From Pseudeuparius sepicola (lineage: Eukaryota > Arthropoda > Insecta > Coleoptera > Anthribidae): DNA of 64,000 nt. The notes under the pieces are model-generated. The model was not told where the DNA came from, did not search any database, and worked only from the letters and a program-made list of their open reading frames with translations. The stretch lies in the NCBI GenBank assembly GCA_963920635.1, contig OY987300.1, forward strand, positions 56,255,415 through 56,319,414, given 5' to 3'. Both the position numbers and the translations under genes were made by a program. Every line of letters begins with the position of its first letter. Within the stretch, counting starts at the first letter, position 1. Below are positions 22,894 through 35,239 of the stretch, piece after piece.

Positions 22894-23704
22894 GGAGAGG
22901 GTTGGAAAGACGTTAGCTTCAGGCTTGTATGGTCAATGTAAAAGTGGTTTGAAGACAATAGGGTTCTCACGGAGGGATCCAACAATACCACGTGAAACTC
23001 TAGGATTGGGGATCTGGTGGCTGACTTAAAGAACACAGCTTGTTTCATAATACGGAGACTAGCTGTGCTACCGTTGGGACATCACAGGCACAATAACTCA
23101 GTTTTATCCACGAATGGGGAATGATATAAGCAGTGTTTGTGAATATAATTGCGATTGGCATTAGCTCTTTTGATAATTATTAGTTTTTTATTGATGATGA
23201 TTATGATTCACATACCATTCCACACACATATCTTCTACGGGTATCAAATGCTTTCACATTTAACTGTGTGACTTGATCCTGATGACTTTTTCAGAAATTA
23301 TCTAAAAAATTATATCGGCGGCAAAAATTAGAGGATATTTTGCAAATGGGTACATTTCAGAAACTAAGGGAACAACACAAATATGTTCTCAATGCCAGGT
23401 TATTGGAGGTTGCTGTATAATATTTAACGCGTTTTATTACATAAATTTGTGGACGAGGCAAATAGAGAAAAATAATGAGGTTTCCGTCAAATTTTTTCGA
23501 GAAAAATATTGATGATTTATCTTTTCCTACTTTGATAGAGTATTTAAAAGTTAGGTTATGTTCAGTTTGTTTGTTGACCACATGTAGAATCAGCAGCACC
23601 AGCAGATAGAGGGGAAGGTAATAAAATGCTGTCAGTTTTGGCTAGTAGAGATCAGAGCAGCGAAAAACTCGACACTTATTTGTTTTGCCACTTTACAGAT
23701 GACG

Positions 23705-23822
23705 TTTAAGAATTTGTCCCAAAACGATTCTTACTGTCATTAGTAAATTAAAGTCCCCGGGATTCTTTTAGACCAATGACAGTACGAGAACCGTTTTGGG
23801 ACGGTTCTTAAAATTGAACGCG
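23705..23822. repeat. Short imperfect inverted repeat
   Basis: AATTTGTCCCAAAACGATTC...ACTGTCAT (about 23711-23740) is mirrored by ATGACAGT...GAACCGTTTTGGGAC (about 23774-23803) around a CCCCGGG centre. This looks like a small MITE of about 115 bases. Confidence 0.65.
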
Positions 23823-24630
23823 AACTAAGCAACTACTACATACCTATATATCTTTTGGAATAAAAAAATTACAATATTTTCGTCACGGTGATCCTTCATC
23901 AGTTTGGTTCATCCGACTATCAAGTGGTATATATAGACAGCGAGTCTAACGATGAATTTACCAATTAATCAAATAATCTCCGAAGGAATCAATTGATCGT
24001 GGAGTATTATATATAACGATAGCAAACCCGAAGGTGCGGGACAAAGCCAGTGGTCTTGACCGGCAAAGACTCAAGTCACGTAATTTTATGTTTTATACAA
24101 GATTTATTGATGTTGGCGTGAAATCATTAAGTTCCCTTTTTTATTATAGGGCGAGCGGCTTTGTCGACATCTGCTGATTTTACACAAAATATTTCAAAAA
24201 GTGTCTCTACACATTTTCATTACTGTAGAATTTTAAAAAGATGATCTCAAGTGCTATATATATATATTTTCATGCTTGGTAGTCCGAATGAAGACAATCC
24301 ATCAATATAGTTAACATAATGGAACGTTTGGATCCTAGTTTTAGTGAATTGTGTATGTGAAAGTGTGTCGTATAATATAGTATCTATCTCGTAATACATC
24401 CATATGTGTAACCTAAAAAACTACAGTGGTGGTCGTATAGCACAGTTATACCTATTATTTATTTAAATATTTTTGTTTAGTTTTTATTGCGCTAATAAAA
24501 GTAGTGAAACAAAAAAACCCATTAATTATTTATAATATATTGACGTTGTCAAAATCGTAATAAATTCAAAGGTTAAACAACGTAGCATAAAAAAATTATT
24601 AGCTTGAAATTTAATATACGTGAACAAATC

Positions 24631-24648
24631 CCCCCCCCCCCCCCCCCG
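24631..24648. repeat. Poly-C tract
   Basis: About 17 consecutive C residues in A/T-rich DNA. The exact length is likely uncertain. Confidence 0.9.
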
Positions 24649-25815
24649 AACGAATCTGTCAAAGTTAAGATCCTGTTCTATACCTATTTACCATATAAAT
24701 ATTCATTAAAAAATATTTTACATTAATATTATATAGGGTGAGTCAAGTTTTTGTAGCAGGATTTGATAGGAAACAGTATTTTAAAAGGAAAAATTTCATA
24801 AGTATATGAAATACCTACGTTCGCAAATACTTCATTTCAAGATACTGACTGTATACAGTTTTGGGTCTCCACAAAACAGGTATTATTATTTAATTTTGAC
24901 TGATTTTTGGGAAACTAAGTTGAGTTATTTTTCAAGAATTAGGGGTTTATACTCAGACAGGGCAACCCCATTGATACTAGTTTCTTTTCAGAAGGCCCAT
25001 AACGAATTTCCAGCACATAAATTATGATATATTATGCAAGATTAATCAAATAAACTGAATTTGATGTAATTTGATTCAGCAGACTATCTATGCCATTTTA
25101 AATATTATTCTAAACACTATACACATGAAAATGCTGTTAGACTAATTCTAACTCTAGTAATTAGCTAGAAACAAGACCATAACAATAGTAGTAATAAGCT
25201 ACCAGTAATTAATTTCAGATTATAGCATATGAACACGCCAACTGGGAATATTTTAAGTACTTCTCCACCAATCCTGTGTGGAATAACATACAAGTGGAAT
25301 TTGGGGTAGATGTTTCGATAAGATTATAAACGGCATTGGAACTTAAATATTCATACATAAAAAGGTAATAAAACTATGATTAATGATGTCATAGACGCAT
25401 TGAACTTTACAATTAGCTGTTTTAATAAAAGACCGGTAAAATAATTACTACCTAATTTTGAAACCGGTTGAAATATTGTTTCTAACAATTATTGTTATAA
25501 ATAATATAAATGGAATACTTTTTTATGCCCTTGTTTTTTAACGCATTCATTAGAAAATACCATAAATTTGAACCGCATCGACGTCCATACGGGCTGAATT
25601 AATTATAGGAATCTGTATAGAGTGTTATTAATCTTAATCTTTTATGATTGTATAATGTGTGCAATTTTGCTCTATACTATATTGGGCGCATAAGTATAGG
25701 ATTTCTAAGTGCCAGTATAAGTGATGGGGCTTAATTTCCCTCTATATATTTTCTTTATACTTCACATTCCCAAGGAATTTACTTTCCTTATAGGGATATT
25801 TTCTGCTATTTTCGC

Positions 25816-26165
25816 TATATAATCGCGTGAGATCTGTAGGTATAAAACTACCACCGCGTGCCTCCCCCGCAAACCCGCCTCTAATCCGGAATTAATCCCA
25901 GCCTAGCGTTAATTACAATTCGGGAATTGCCAACAGGATCGTAAATCACTTTCGGGTCGACGTTGGCGGTGATTTAGTGCCCCCGGGACGGGGTAGGGGC
26001 GGCCGCCGCCCCACCGGGCAGGGCGCGTTGCCATGGCGACGGGGTGAGCGCGCCATGTTGCCCCGTCGGGCTCGGCACGCCGCTTTCGGCTCGAGCCCTA
26101 CGGGGATGCCCGAGCTCGAAGGTTTTGCCCCGAGTCTGGGTATAGGCGACAGATACACTGAGAGA
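25816..26165. promoter_or_regulatory. GC-rich island, candidate regulatory element
   Basis: The sequence changes abruptly from A/T-rich to very G/C-rich (GGGGCGGCCGCCGCCCC, CGCGCCATGTTGCCCCG) and CG dinucleotides are common. Overlapping ORFs on both strands arise from the composition and differ in frame, so they are probably not coding. No splice sites or start context stand out. It resembles CpG-rich regulatory islands in insect Hox introns, but this is inference. Confidence 0.3.
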
Positions 26166-27185
26166 ACTTTTTTGAACTGCTGTAGAAGCAGGGAATGTCA
26201 AGTCGATGTCACTATTTTCACTGAGTCTATACTACTTCATAAATATTTAAAAAATATATATTAATAGTTTATTTATTTATTTCCTTTTAAAAAATGGTCT
26301 CACTTCTCAGTTCGTTTTAATCACCCAGTGTTGTGCTACAAGCCAAGATTTTTAATTGCAACCAGACTTTCTTCTTTTTTTTTTTTTTTTAACAAAAAAA
26401 TCTAAGGCTACAGGTTTTCCAATACGACGGTCATAAATACAGCAACACTTTTGAGAAACCTACACAACAATCATATTTGCATAGTACCTACTTCTATGTG
26501 CTGTATATTATTATCTATCATAATTATTTTCCATAATTAATATCGAGAATAAATATTTTAATTAAAGTCATTCTGCCTTACTGTTTTTGTTGAATTTATT
26601 TTTATAATAATTATCGTTCTGAATAAATTGCTATATAGACGACATTGTGGTATTATCTTGCCACCCAAAGATATACTAATAGGAGTAATTAATCATACTT
26701 TACAAATAATCTGGTATTAATGTATAAAATAAGCAATTCAATATGTCTTTTGTTTAAGAAATTGCAATTAACTTTTTTTCATTCATTAAATAAATAGGCA
26801 TTGCACATTTAATTTATTTTATTAATGAATCGTATCTATATTGATGTGTAAAAGGGTCAAAGATTGCTACAAAAGCTGAAATCTGCATATACCTACATGT
26901 AAACCGAGTGTATTCATCTGTTGTTGTATTCCTATGTGTTTGACAAGGACCAAAGAATATATGCCATTATTTATGAAAGTTAGAGATAAACAATGAAATT
27001 TACTAAATACCCCTCCTTTACCTCTTTCCTTAAGGCAGGGTGGTACTATACGCATAATTGTCTGAAATAATTTCTTTATCTTCAGAAATAACAAACTTAA
27101 GTACGTGTATAGAACAATTTGGGACACCCTAAGAATAATCATTCGATATGTTTATGCTGATCTGCTCTAAATTTGTACTTTTGCA
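26166..27185. other. A/T-rich intronic DNA
   Basis: A T-run of about 18 at 26373-26391 is the only clear simple repeat. A terminal-like GGGACACCCTAAG at 27120-27132 has no mirrored partner nearby. The 91-codon minus-strand ORF at 26867-27142 has no recognisable domain. Confidence 0.4.
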
Positions 27186-27229
27186 TTACCTACCCTTATA
27201 CAATGTGTCCACGGCAAAACGGTAATATA

Positions 27230-27874
27230 CAGCGTGATCAGTTAAGGGCGGCCCTCGGCCATTTCTCTGGAACTATGCAAGCAGAAAAGCAAAAAAATTG
27301 TTAATAAAGGTGACCCAAATAATTTCAATGAAAATGTTTTCAACTTCCGTCGTTTGCCACCAGTGGGCGAATTCACCATGTTGTTTTATAAAACTGTATT
27401 TTTCTCCACAAATCGCCTACCTTATCTGGATCTGAAATAGTATTTTTAGAATCTCCCTAAAATTCTCTACAATTTTTGTTAAAACAATTGTTTCGTGCTT
27501 GCTACGGCAACAGTGCTACCAAGGAAAGCGGTGTTAAAAATTCAAGACGTCATATCTCGAATATTCCTAAACAGAATTCAGCAAACTTAGCTCATATTAA
27601 AGAGTGTTTTAAGGAGAATTTACCGCCCTTTTGGCATAGACAAATTAATAAGTATGTTCAACGCTAGGGGGCGCCATTCAAAAAATGTCCATTTGTTTGA
27701 TTTTCTCAAAAATTTCAAATGGTGAATTCGCCCCCTGGCGGCAAACAAAGAAACTTGAAAACATTTTCATTTAAATTATTTGGGTCACATTTATTAACAA
27801 TTTTTTTACCGCATCTTTCTAACTTGCATAGTTCCCGAGAAATGGCCGAGGGCCGCCCTTAACTGATCACGCTG
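27230..27874. mobile_element. Foldback MITE inserted in the left arm of the larger element
   Basis: The ends CAGCGTGATCAGTTAAGGGC and its exact complement GCCCTTAACTGATCACGCTG bound a 645-base palindrome. Its arms share GGCCATTTCTC, AATTATTTGGGTCAC and GGTGAATTCGCC-type blocks. The flanks read GGTAATATA on the left and TATAGGTG on the right. The uninterrupted site is preserved in the other arm near 30765, implying a TA or TATA target duplication. A 63-codon ORF in the loop is not recognisable. Confidence 0.88.
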
Positions 27875-28160
27875 TATAGGTGTATATGACAATTTTTTTT
27901 TGCATTACAAATACAATAATTTTTTGTATTCTGCTCTTGCTTCGCCCAAAAACTATTTTTAGTATCTTGGACTTGGACTAAAAAAATTATAGATAGAGGG
28001 CGCCGGTAGCAGCTTAAAAATAAAAATCGCATCAGATAAAGTGCCTTTTCTGTGCGAAATATTGAAACATTTTATTAGAAAAACTTGTTCAGAATTAAAA
28101 AATATGACGTTGTATCAAATTACAGAACAAAATATTTTTTTATTTATCTTTTTTTAAATG

Positions 28161-28384
28161 AAATAATAATTTAAATTTATTTATTCCACCCATGTTCCTT
28201 CAACAATAAATTATTGTGACGCAAAACGGATCACTTTTATTTTTGTTTCCATGGCATACTCTTCTTAAAACATTAAAATTACCTTGAACCATTCAAAATA
28301 GCTACAAAGAAAGTAAGAACATAGTTGAGATGTGTGCTGAAAATGGAGGAACATGGGTAGAATAAATAATTTGAAATTATGATT
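28161..28384. mobile_element. Small MITE nested in the same arm
   Basis: ATTCCACCCATGTTCC at about 28183 is mirrored by GGAACATGGGTAGAAT at about 28348, with A/T-rich outer ends AAATAATAATTT / AAATTATGATT. The opposite arm of the host palindrome lacks this 220-base segment. Confidence 0.7.
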
Positions 28385-28522
28385 ACATTAAATGAGGCGT
28401 TTAGTGCGAAAGTGGCTTAAGTCATAAAACGTAGTTTTGAGAAAAACACCGTTTAATATTTCATTATTTTGACCGCCCTGTATTTTTACGTTGCAGTTTA
28501 TATAATTAAATTAGATTTGTGA

Positions 28523-29198
28523 TTATTTAATTATTTTAATATATTTAATTTGATATAACTTCAATTAAAATGAAAAAGTTTATACATTTTTGGAAAAAAA
28601 ATGGTGGGCCGCTTTTGCACTAACATTTTTGGGTAAATAAAAATAAAATGTATTTGTGCACTAGATTTATTTTCACAATAAGTTTATAAAAAAAATATAA
28701 ACCTAACCCTAAAAGTACAATAATTTCTCAAACATGGGAAGCAAGAAACACGGCAACAATAAACAAGTACATAAACACTTTGTTAGTGTCTCGTTATTTA
28801 TATTTTTTAGTCAACTCTTTGTTAAGAATCTTCGACAGAGTGAAGTACATCGTCATCGTTATTTAATTATTTTAATATATTTAATTTGATATAACTTCAA
28901 TTAAAATGAAAAAGTTTATACATTTTTGGAAAAAAAAATGGTGGGCCGCTTTTGCACTAACATTTTTGGGTAAATAAAAATAAAATGTATTTGTGCACTA
29001 GATTTATTTTCACAATAAGTTTATAAAAAAATATAAACCTAACCCTAAAAGTACAATAATTTCTCAAACATGGGAAGCAAGAAACACGGCAACAATAAAC
29101 AAGTACATAAACACTTTGTTAGTGTCTCGTTATTTATATTTTTTAGTCAACTCTTTGTTAAGAATCTTCGACAGAGTGAAGTACATCGTCATCGTTAT
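28523..29198 (+). repeat. Near-identical tandem duplication, period 336
   Basis: 28523-28858 is repeated directly at 28859-29194. The only differences I see are one base in each of two homopolymer A runs. The unit starts TTATTTAATTATTTTAATAT and ends GTACATCGTCATCG. Such identity implies a very recent duplication or an assembly artefact. Confidence 0.95.
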
Positions 29199-30454
29199 TT
29201 TCTACCTCACGAACTGAATTTTTCACCTTTATAGGTTTTTATAAGAATAACGTAAATATGATAGGACATACATTAATAAATCCTGTTAAGTTGCCGTAGG
29301 TTGCTGCTTCAATTTTCCTGCTTGTTGGATACAACAACGAAATAAAAAAGTGTTATTTGTATTTCGTTTGGAAATGTCGATTTATGTTTAAAATAAACCA
29401 TTGGCTATTCAATTATGTATTTGAAAAAATATATCTACACTGCCGCTTCCTTCAAACAGTTGACCTTTTCCCGTTTCAGTACGTGCACTATCTGAGTTTC
29501 TCAAATGCATTCCTTTTCTAAGTGCTTTTAATTTTAAAGTCGCCAAGGCTAGTCCAGAGAGTTCAACTTTTATTTTTTGTTCAAATTCGTCCTCCTGCAA
29601 TTGTCAGACACAGGTGCGCGAAAGTTAATAATAATTTTTTCCTGGAAACATCTCTGAAAACTAAGAATGCCTGGGACACTCGCATTTTCTTTCTAGATCC
29701 GCTCCTAAAATTTTGACTTAAAGTTGTTGAAACTTTAAAATTTCGATTTGTAACTCAAAGCTTTAATGATTCGAGTAATAAGTCGAAATATTGAACTAAT
29801 ATTTCGACTCCTAACTCAAAACCTTAAAAGCTTCAACTTATAAGTAGAAATATTGACGGTCAATATTTCGACTATAAGTCGAAACTTTAAAGCTTCGAGT
29901 TTCGACTCATGGTTGCCGAAGTAGAAAAAAAGGCGAGTGTCCCTTCTAGGCCTTCGTAGAAAACAGATAGTGACCCAGGATCGTGCGTTTAATTTTTGCA
30001 TTATCGACAAATTGAAGGTGGGGGTAAGTAGCAAAGGTTAGGATTTTTCTTTTTTCTTAATGAGATTGATACTTTTAGAAATTCGAAATAAAATTAGTAA
30101 CAGATTCAATTTTTTTTCGATTGTTTTATTGTGATGAGCTTTTTTCCCCCTCTTATCCCTAGAAAGGGTGGCTACCTTGTCCTTTTTGAAGTAAGTCGAC
30201 CATCAGAAGCTCTTAAATTCTTTTTAAAAAATCCTGATTAAAAGATAGTCCGCTATTGCGCAAAACATACGAACTAAATCATTGATTCGCGAATGTTGGG
30301 CCATTTTTGTACTAACTGATATGATCAGATTGCGATATGCTAAAGTAACATTATATGCGCCATCTAGAGGCATCTTAGAGAAATCGATATAGGCCGTTAT
30401 TGCACAATCCATGCAGTCTGTACTATTAACACAATAAGCGTTTTTTTTTTAGTT
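29199..30454. other. Centre of the large foldback, unassigned
   Basis: Apart from the palindromic cluster at 29723-29930, nothing is recognised. Short ORFs at 29409-30412 overlap on both strands and show no domain. Confidence 0.4.
29723..29930. repeat. Cluster of short inverted repeats on AGTCGAAATATT
   Basis: Alternating AAGTCGAAATATT and AATATTTCGACT units occur at about 29782, 29800, 29846 and 29863, with related TTCGAGT/ACTCGAA-like units around them, so the stretch folds into several stems. Confidence 0.7.
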
Positions 30455-30789
30455 GGGCCACTCTTGCACTAAACGCCTCAAATAATATTTACAAAAATTA
30501 TAAATAAAAAAATTATTTAGTTCTGCAATTCGATACATCATATTTTTTAATTCTGAGCAAGTTTTTCCAATAAAATGTTTCAATATTTCGCACAGAAAAG
30601 GCACTTTACCTGATGCGATTTTTATTTTTAAGCTGCTTCCAGCGCCCTCTATAAGTTTTATAAAGTCCAAGATACTAAAAATAGTTTTTGGGTGAAGCAA
30701 GAGCAGAATACAAAAAATTGTGTTTGTAATGCAAAAAAATTGTCATATACACCTATAATACCGCTTTGCCGTGGACCCATTGTATAAGT

Positions 30790-31115
30790 ACTTAACATAG
30801 CCAGTAGTCCTACCTCGGAATGGAAACGGGAACATTGATTCTGTGTCCTAATGGAGAGCGAGCCCTCCCACGCACACGCCAACAGCTGTCCCCCCACGTC
30901 GATGCCAGCCATCGGCGTTTCCCCTTAATTGTTACTGAAGGCGCGTATCGTCCATAATTCCGCGTCCGCCGCTTTATTAATAATTGCGAAGACGTCCGCG
31001 CCATCTGTCGCATGAGTAAGTGCCTATGCAAATCAAAGAGTGCTGTGGGGGCCGCCGCATGCGACGCACGTAGGGCCCCGGGGCCCTTCCCCATTGCACA
31101 GCGGCGCAGCGGCGG
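30790..31115. promoter_or_regulatory. GC-rich candidate regulatory block
   Basis: The stretch is markedly G/C-rich and begins where the foldback ends. It contains an exact octamer ATGCAAAT (31026-31033, POU-factor site) overlapping AATCAAAG (TCF-like), GAGAGCGAGC (GAGA/Zeste-like) and several GCCAT cores. Reverse-strand ORFs across it appear to be compositional. No coding homology was recognised. A regulatory role is inferred. Confidence 0.3.
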
Positions 31116-31149
31116 GGAAAGATTTATCACGAAACAAAATACTAATTAT

Positions 31150-31415
31150 CTTTTTTGAAATCGGCACTAAAGAGTCACAAAATCGTCATTAAAAGCTCAG
31201 AAATCTTCATTAATGTAAGTCACTATTTTACGATTTTTTCTATAAGTTGGCTTTGGCGAGATTTAACGACCAAAAATCAGACAGGTCCGTGGCCGGCCAA
31301 ACGTGGCCATACCTATATTGAAAAACGGGCCAATAAAGGACGATTAAACTTTTTAATCTCGTTGTGGAATTGTTACCTATAACAACGTAATCTTTCAGTG
31401 TGAGTAGTTCGGTCG
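31150..31415 (-). repeat. Dispersed repeat, inverted partner of 3880-4110
   Basis: The complement reads in the same order as 3880-4110: TTATAGGTAACAATT, then GAAAAAATCGTA, AGATTTCTGAGCTTTTAATG and AGTGCCGATTTC. Divergence is moderate. Confidence 0.6.
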
Positions 31416-32298
31416 TTTGAGCAACGATAATATTCTGTATGTTTTTAGACTTATTTTTATAATTTCAATTTAGTCGACGTTGGTTTCATGTTTATAAAAA
31501 GAGTTTTATTTTTGTTATGAGGAAAATTGTAATCGAACATTTTTTATTTTTATTAGTGTGGTTTTTTCTTTCCTAAAATGTAAAGTAAAAAATGTTTCCT
31601 CTTAAGTAATCAGTAATCACTCTAACCGTGGACATACTGTATATACAGTATGGCCATTTTTACGAGGCTCACCATTGGTATCCACTAAACGGAACCGAGT
31701 CGGCCAAATGAAAGAAAACCTTCTTACTTTTATTTCCTTCGATATAGGTATTCTGATATCTTGCATAATTCCTGAAATACAACTGATGTCTTTTTCTTTT
31801 TTTACTTTTTATTTTAAAGAAAATGTTATTAAATTTGCTATACCTACTCCTATTACATATTCCGACGTGAACAAATTTTTTGCCCCAATTAATAGAGGAC
31901 CAAATTTCTGTTAAGTAGATCCGTCTAGGTACATCTTAATTTTTGTGTGGGTCGTAAAAGTGACCACTCTGTATAATAGGGTGTCTTAGGATTTACTGCA
32001 AAATTTGACGTTTTGGGATTCGGGCCTGTTTTGTTAGAAAGTAATTAGTGCCATATTTTTATTTTTCACAAGTAGGTCTTTTGACAGAAGCCAAGAAAAT
32101 TGTGTTTTGTTTTAGGTAAAGTACTTTTTCCGTAAAGTAAATTGAAAAATTGCGCTATCAATATTTATTTATTTAATTGGGCAATACCCAATGAAATATT
32201 AATAAATTCGAAAAAATTCAAGAAAAATTAACAGTACCCCAGCCAAATTAGGAAAAGAAAAGAAATAAAATATACCTACATCTTAAAAAACATTAATA
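31416..32298. other. Intronic DNA with a lone transposon end
   Basis: A palindromic 20-mer lies at 31627-31655 (GTGGACATACTGTATATACAGTATGGCC region). At 31976 the sequence AGGGTGTCTTAGGATTTACT starts a segment resembling 47210-47400. The 79-codon ORF at 31675-31914 is not recognised. Confidence 0.4.
31976..32160 (+). repeat. Fragment of a TA-CAGNGTG-type element (related to 47210-47400)
   Basis: The terminal-like AGGGTGTCTTAGG is followed by AAATTTGACGTTTTGGGATTC and GGGCCTGTTTTGTTAGAAAG. The sequence at 47210-47400 has the corresponding CAAGATAAATG, AATTTGACCATTTGGGGTC and GGCCTGCTTGGTTAGAAG. No inverted partner is nearby. Confidence 0.4.
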
Positions 32299-33523
32299 CA
32301 TATTCAGTTCCGGTGCTCAACATGGGGATCTCGGAAACCGTAACAGATACGAAGTCGGTCAAATGGAGGCAAACTTGCGTCTTTGGGCGCCTAACAATAT
32401 GCCGTTGAGAAAGTTAAAATATTTTCATGGGTTGCTAAGATATTTAAGAAAAACCGAATTTTTGAAATTTAGATTAAATTTAGAAATAAATTATACTTAA
32501 ATTTAGAAATAAATTATACTTTTTCATTGCAACTTTTTCTGGACTACGTTATAGTATTTTAAGATTTTCGGGGCGACGTTTCGTTTTTGAGATCGAGGGA
32601 TCATCTTCATTTTTTTAAGTACGGACCTGGATTTTTTATTGCATATTTCGAAATGAATCGTTGTAAAAATATGTATGACATACATATTTTTCCTTGTTTT
32701 AGCTGCTAAAATGCACATTTATTAAGAAAAAAATTAATACGGTCCTGGACTATGCATTTTTCTCTCTTTTTTTTTTCAAAGCTATTCCGATTATAACAGG
32801 TGATCATTATTTTAATACCTACTGGATTAATTATACTACGTTTGTCATATTTTGAAATTTTTTTATACTTTAGGTAAATAACAACAATAATTAGGTACTA
32901 ACAATAGTGAGATACATTTTACCTAAAGTAAAAAAAAAGAATTTCAAAATATGACAAACATGGAGAATCATTAATCCAGTAGGTATTAAAATAATTATCA
33001 CCTTTTATAATCCGAATAGCTTTGAAAAAAAAAAGAGAAAAATGCATAGTCCAGGACCGTATTAATTTTTTTCTTAGTAAATGTGCATTTTAGCGGCTAA
33101 AACGAGAAAAAATATGTACCTATGCGTCGTACATCGTTGTACTCAGGGCAACGATTCATTTCGAAATATGCAATAAAAAATCCAGGTCCGTATTTAAAAA
33201 AATGAAGATGATCCCTCTATCTCAAAAACGAAACGTCGCCCCGAAAATCTTAAAATACTATAACGTAGTCCAGAAAAAGTTGCAATGAAAAAGTATAATT
33301 TATTTTTCAATATTAACGCAAATGGCGCCAGAAAAAGATAAAATCTAAATTTCAAAAATTCTTTTTTTTTTAAATATGTCAGCAACCCATGAAAAATATT
33401 TTAACTTTCTCAACGGCATATTGTTAGGCGCCCAAAGGCGCAAGTTTGCCTCCATTTGACCGACTTCGTTGGTGTTACGGTTTCCGAGATCCCCATGTTG
33501 AGCACCGGAACTGAATCACCCTG
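32299..33523. mobile_element. 1.2-kb foldback transposon
   Basis: The left arm begins TATTCAGTTCCGGTGCTCAA at about 32301. The right arm ends TTGAGCACCGGAACTGAATC followed by ACCCTG (33523). The full terminal CAGGGTG survives only on the right. The arms stay symmetrical almost to the centre (about 32910), e.g. TTCGGGGCGACGTTTCG against CGAAACGTCGCCCCGAA. A related left end occurs at 54413. Confidence 0.88.
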
Positions 33524-34655
33524 AATAATTATTGAAAATAATTACTGGTCTACTTTTGTATTTATCTTTTTCCTAGAACAACAACCAATTTTCTTATTAC
33601 CAAATAAATTACATTTCATGAAAGAAAGTTTATTCTATCCTTATTCGCCTATCAATATATTATTTTATGGTAGTTTACTTGCATACCTTGTCGATGCAAT
33701 TCCATTCCTATCGAGATCGGTAAAATACACATAATATTGTGAGGACCATATCCCGCAATAGGGCCGGTTTCTGCCCTTATCCTCCCCGCCCCTGCTTATC
33801 CCTTTGTTCTCTCTAGATTGCAGCCGGTCGGTGTACAAATCGTGACCAGCTCTGATATTAGATACGTCTAACTCCCAATATCATTTTCTTGAAACGTTTC
33901 CGACATTTATCAAACTATAAACTCCAAAAACTGGCTTGTGTCTCTGGAAAGTTCCAAAGTTGTAACGTTGGAATTTTATGTGCTTTAATTTCAACAAAAA
34001 GACACGAGTGGGCCAAAATTTATGATCCTTTCGGAGACAACTTTTTGTTGTACATTATGGAGAGACTCCGTAGAACTGTAATTTCATTAGCTAACACATG
34101 TAGCCTCATTACAGATTCACCATAAACAACTTCAATAAAATTAATTATATGACCCACTTCCTTATACTTATTTTTGGTTTCCAGAGTAATCTTTGGAATG
34201 TATTCCTCTCTGTCCTATACCTTACCCATTTCTCTCTTTCCAAGAAGAGAAACTAAAAAATTAGTTCTAAAACTAACCCTTCGAAATAGGTAAACAGGAT
34301 TTTTTTGTTAGTGTTAACTTTCTTTTTTACTGCCTCTTTTTAAACCTTTATAAAAACCCTTTCTGACAGCGATGCTAGGTAAAGAATATCACTCCGTTCA
34401 AGTGCAATATAACTTTCACCACGAAAAGGGTTGCTTCGCTTGGGCGTGCTGCCTGTATACCTGTAACCCATTTTCTGTGTACAATTTGTGCCAAAATTTA
34501 TTACACATTCTCTAATTTTGACGGAAGTTATAATTTTGTTTAAATGGGATAGAATAGAATAAAAAAATAAGGCAGGTACCTCCAAATAAAACTGCATCTT
34601 TGGTAATAACCAAATTTGTATCTGTTGAATTTTTTACTTTATTTATATTTTTTGT
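33524..34655. other. Intronic DNA, no supported feature
   Basis: A pyrimidine-rich segment at 33760-33830 (CTTATCCTCCCCGCCCC) and ORFs at 33889-34125 and 34340-34597 (minus) show nothing recognisable. Confidence 0.4.
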
Positions 34656-34983
34656 TAAGGGGGGGGGTTGCCATAAGAGAAAGTGAGGTTAGTTTCGTAT
34701 TTTTTTAAGTTGTATAGCATAAAATCTAATAACATTTTACCTGGCAAAAATTTAGTAGAAACATTTATGTCTTCATTTTAATCTTAAAAGCATATTCACT
34801 GGAATTATTATTTTTCCCAAGGTTTTCATTACCTATAAAACAAAACACGGCTTTTAAGATCTTATGATTAAAATGAAGACAGAGATGTTTGTACTAAATT
34901 TTTGCCAGGTAAAATGTTTCATGCTATACAACTTAAAAATATAAAATCTAACCTCACTTTCTCTGTCGGCAACCCCCCCTTAA
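34656..34983. mobile_element. MITE with TTAAGGGGG ends
   Basis: The left end TTAAGGGGGGGGGTTGCC (34656) and right end GGCAACCCCCCCTTAA (34983) are inverted. The arms share GAGAAAGTGAGGTTAG, TACCTGGCAAAAATTTAGTA and TCATTTTAATC-type blocks. If the outer TTAA is the duplicated target, the element could be piggyBac-like, but the G-run termini are not typical, so I leave the superfamily open. Confidence 0.8.
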
Positions 34984-35239
34984 CTAAAAAAAATGGATCA
35001 TGATTTTAGTTTTGAAATTATTTCACTTTCGTAAATCATATATGAAATTATTATAATTTTGAAAATTAATTTGAAATACTTATCATTTCTTTTTAAATAT
35101 TTTCTTCGGGAATGTGGTTATTTCTAGGATATGATTCTGTTCTTAAAGAAATTCTCTTTTGAATTTAAAATAATATCTGCTCTAATGAAATGTTTCAAGG
35201 GAGTAGTGCCATTATTTATTATTTTGAACAAAATGGTAT

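Larger units (their letters stand above)
22894..25815. other. A/T-rich intronic DNA
   Basis: No gene was recognised. It includes a poly-C tract (24631-24648), an inverted sequence around 23715-23810 (CGTTTAAGAATTTGTCCCAA against TTGGGACGGTTCTTAAAATT) and a lone transposon-like end at about 24735 (TATAGGGTGAGTCAAG). Confidence 0.4.
27186..30789. mobile_element. Large foldback element (3.6 kb) with nested insertions
   Basis: The left arm is 27186-27229 plus 27875-28160 and continues at about 28385-28430. The right arm is about 30455-30789. Matching blocks, inverted, include TGTCCACGGCAAAACGGTA, TTTTTGTATTCTGCTCTTGC, AGTATCTTGGACTT and GTGCCTTTTCTGTGCGAAAT. Two smaller palindromes (27230-27874 and 28161-28384) interrupt only the left arm, and a tandem duplication (28523-29198) fills the centre. 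No transposase remains. Confidence 0.75.

Noticed and set aside
25946..26264. Overlapping GC-rich ORFs on both strands
   Set aside because: Proline/arginine-rich translations in several frames reflect base composition rather than a gene.
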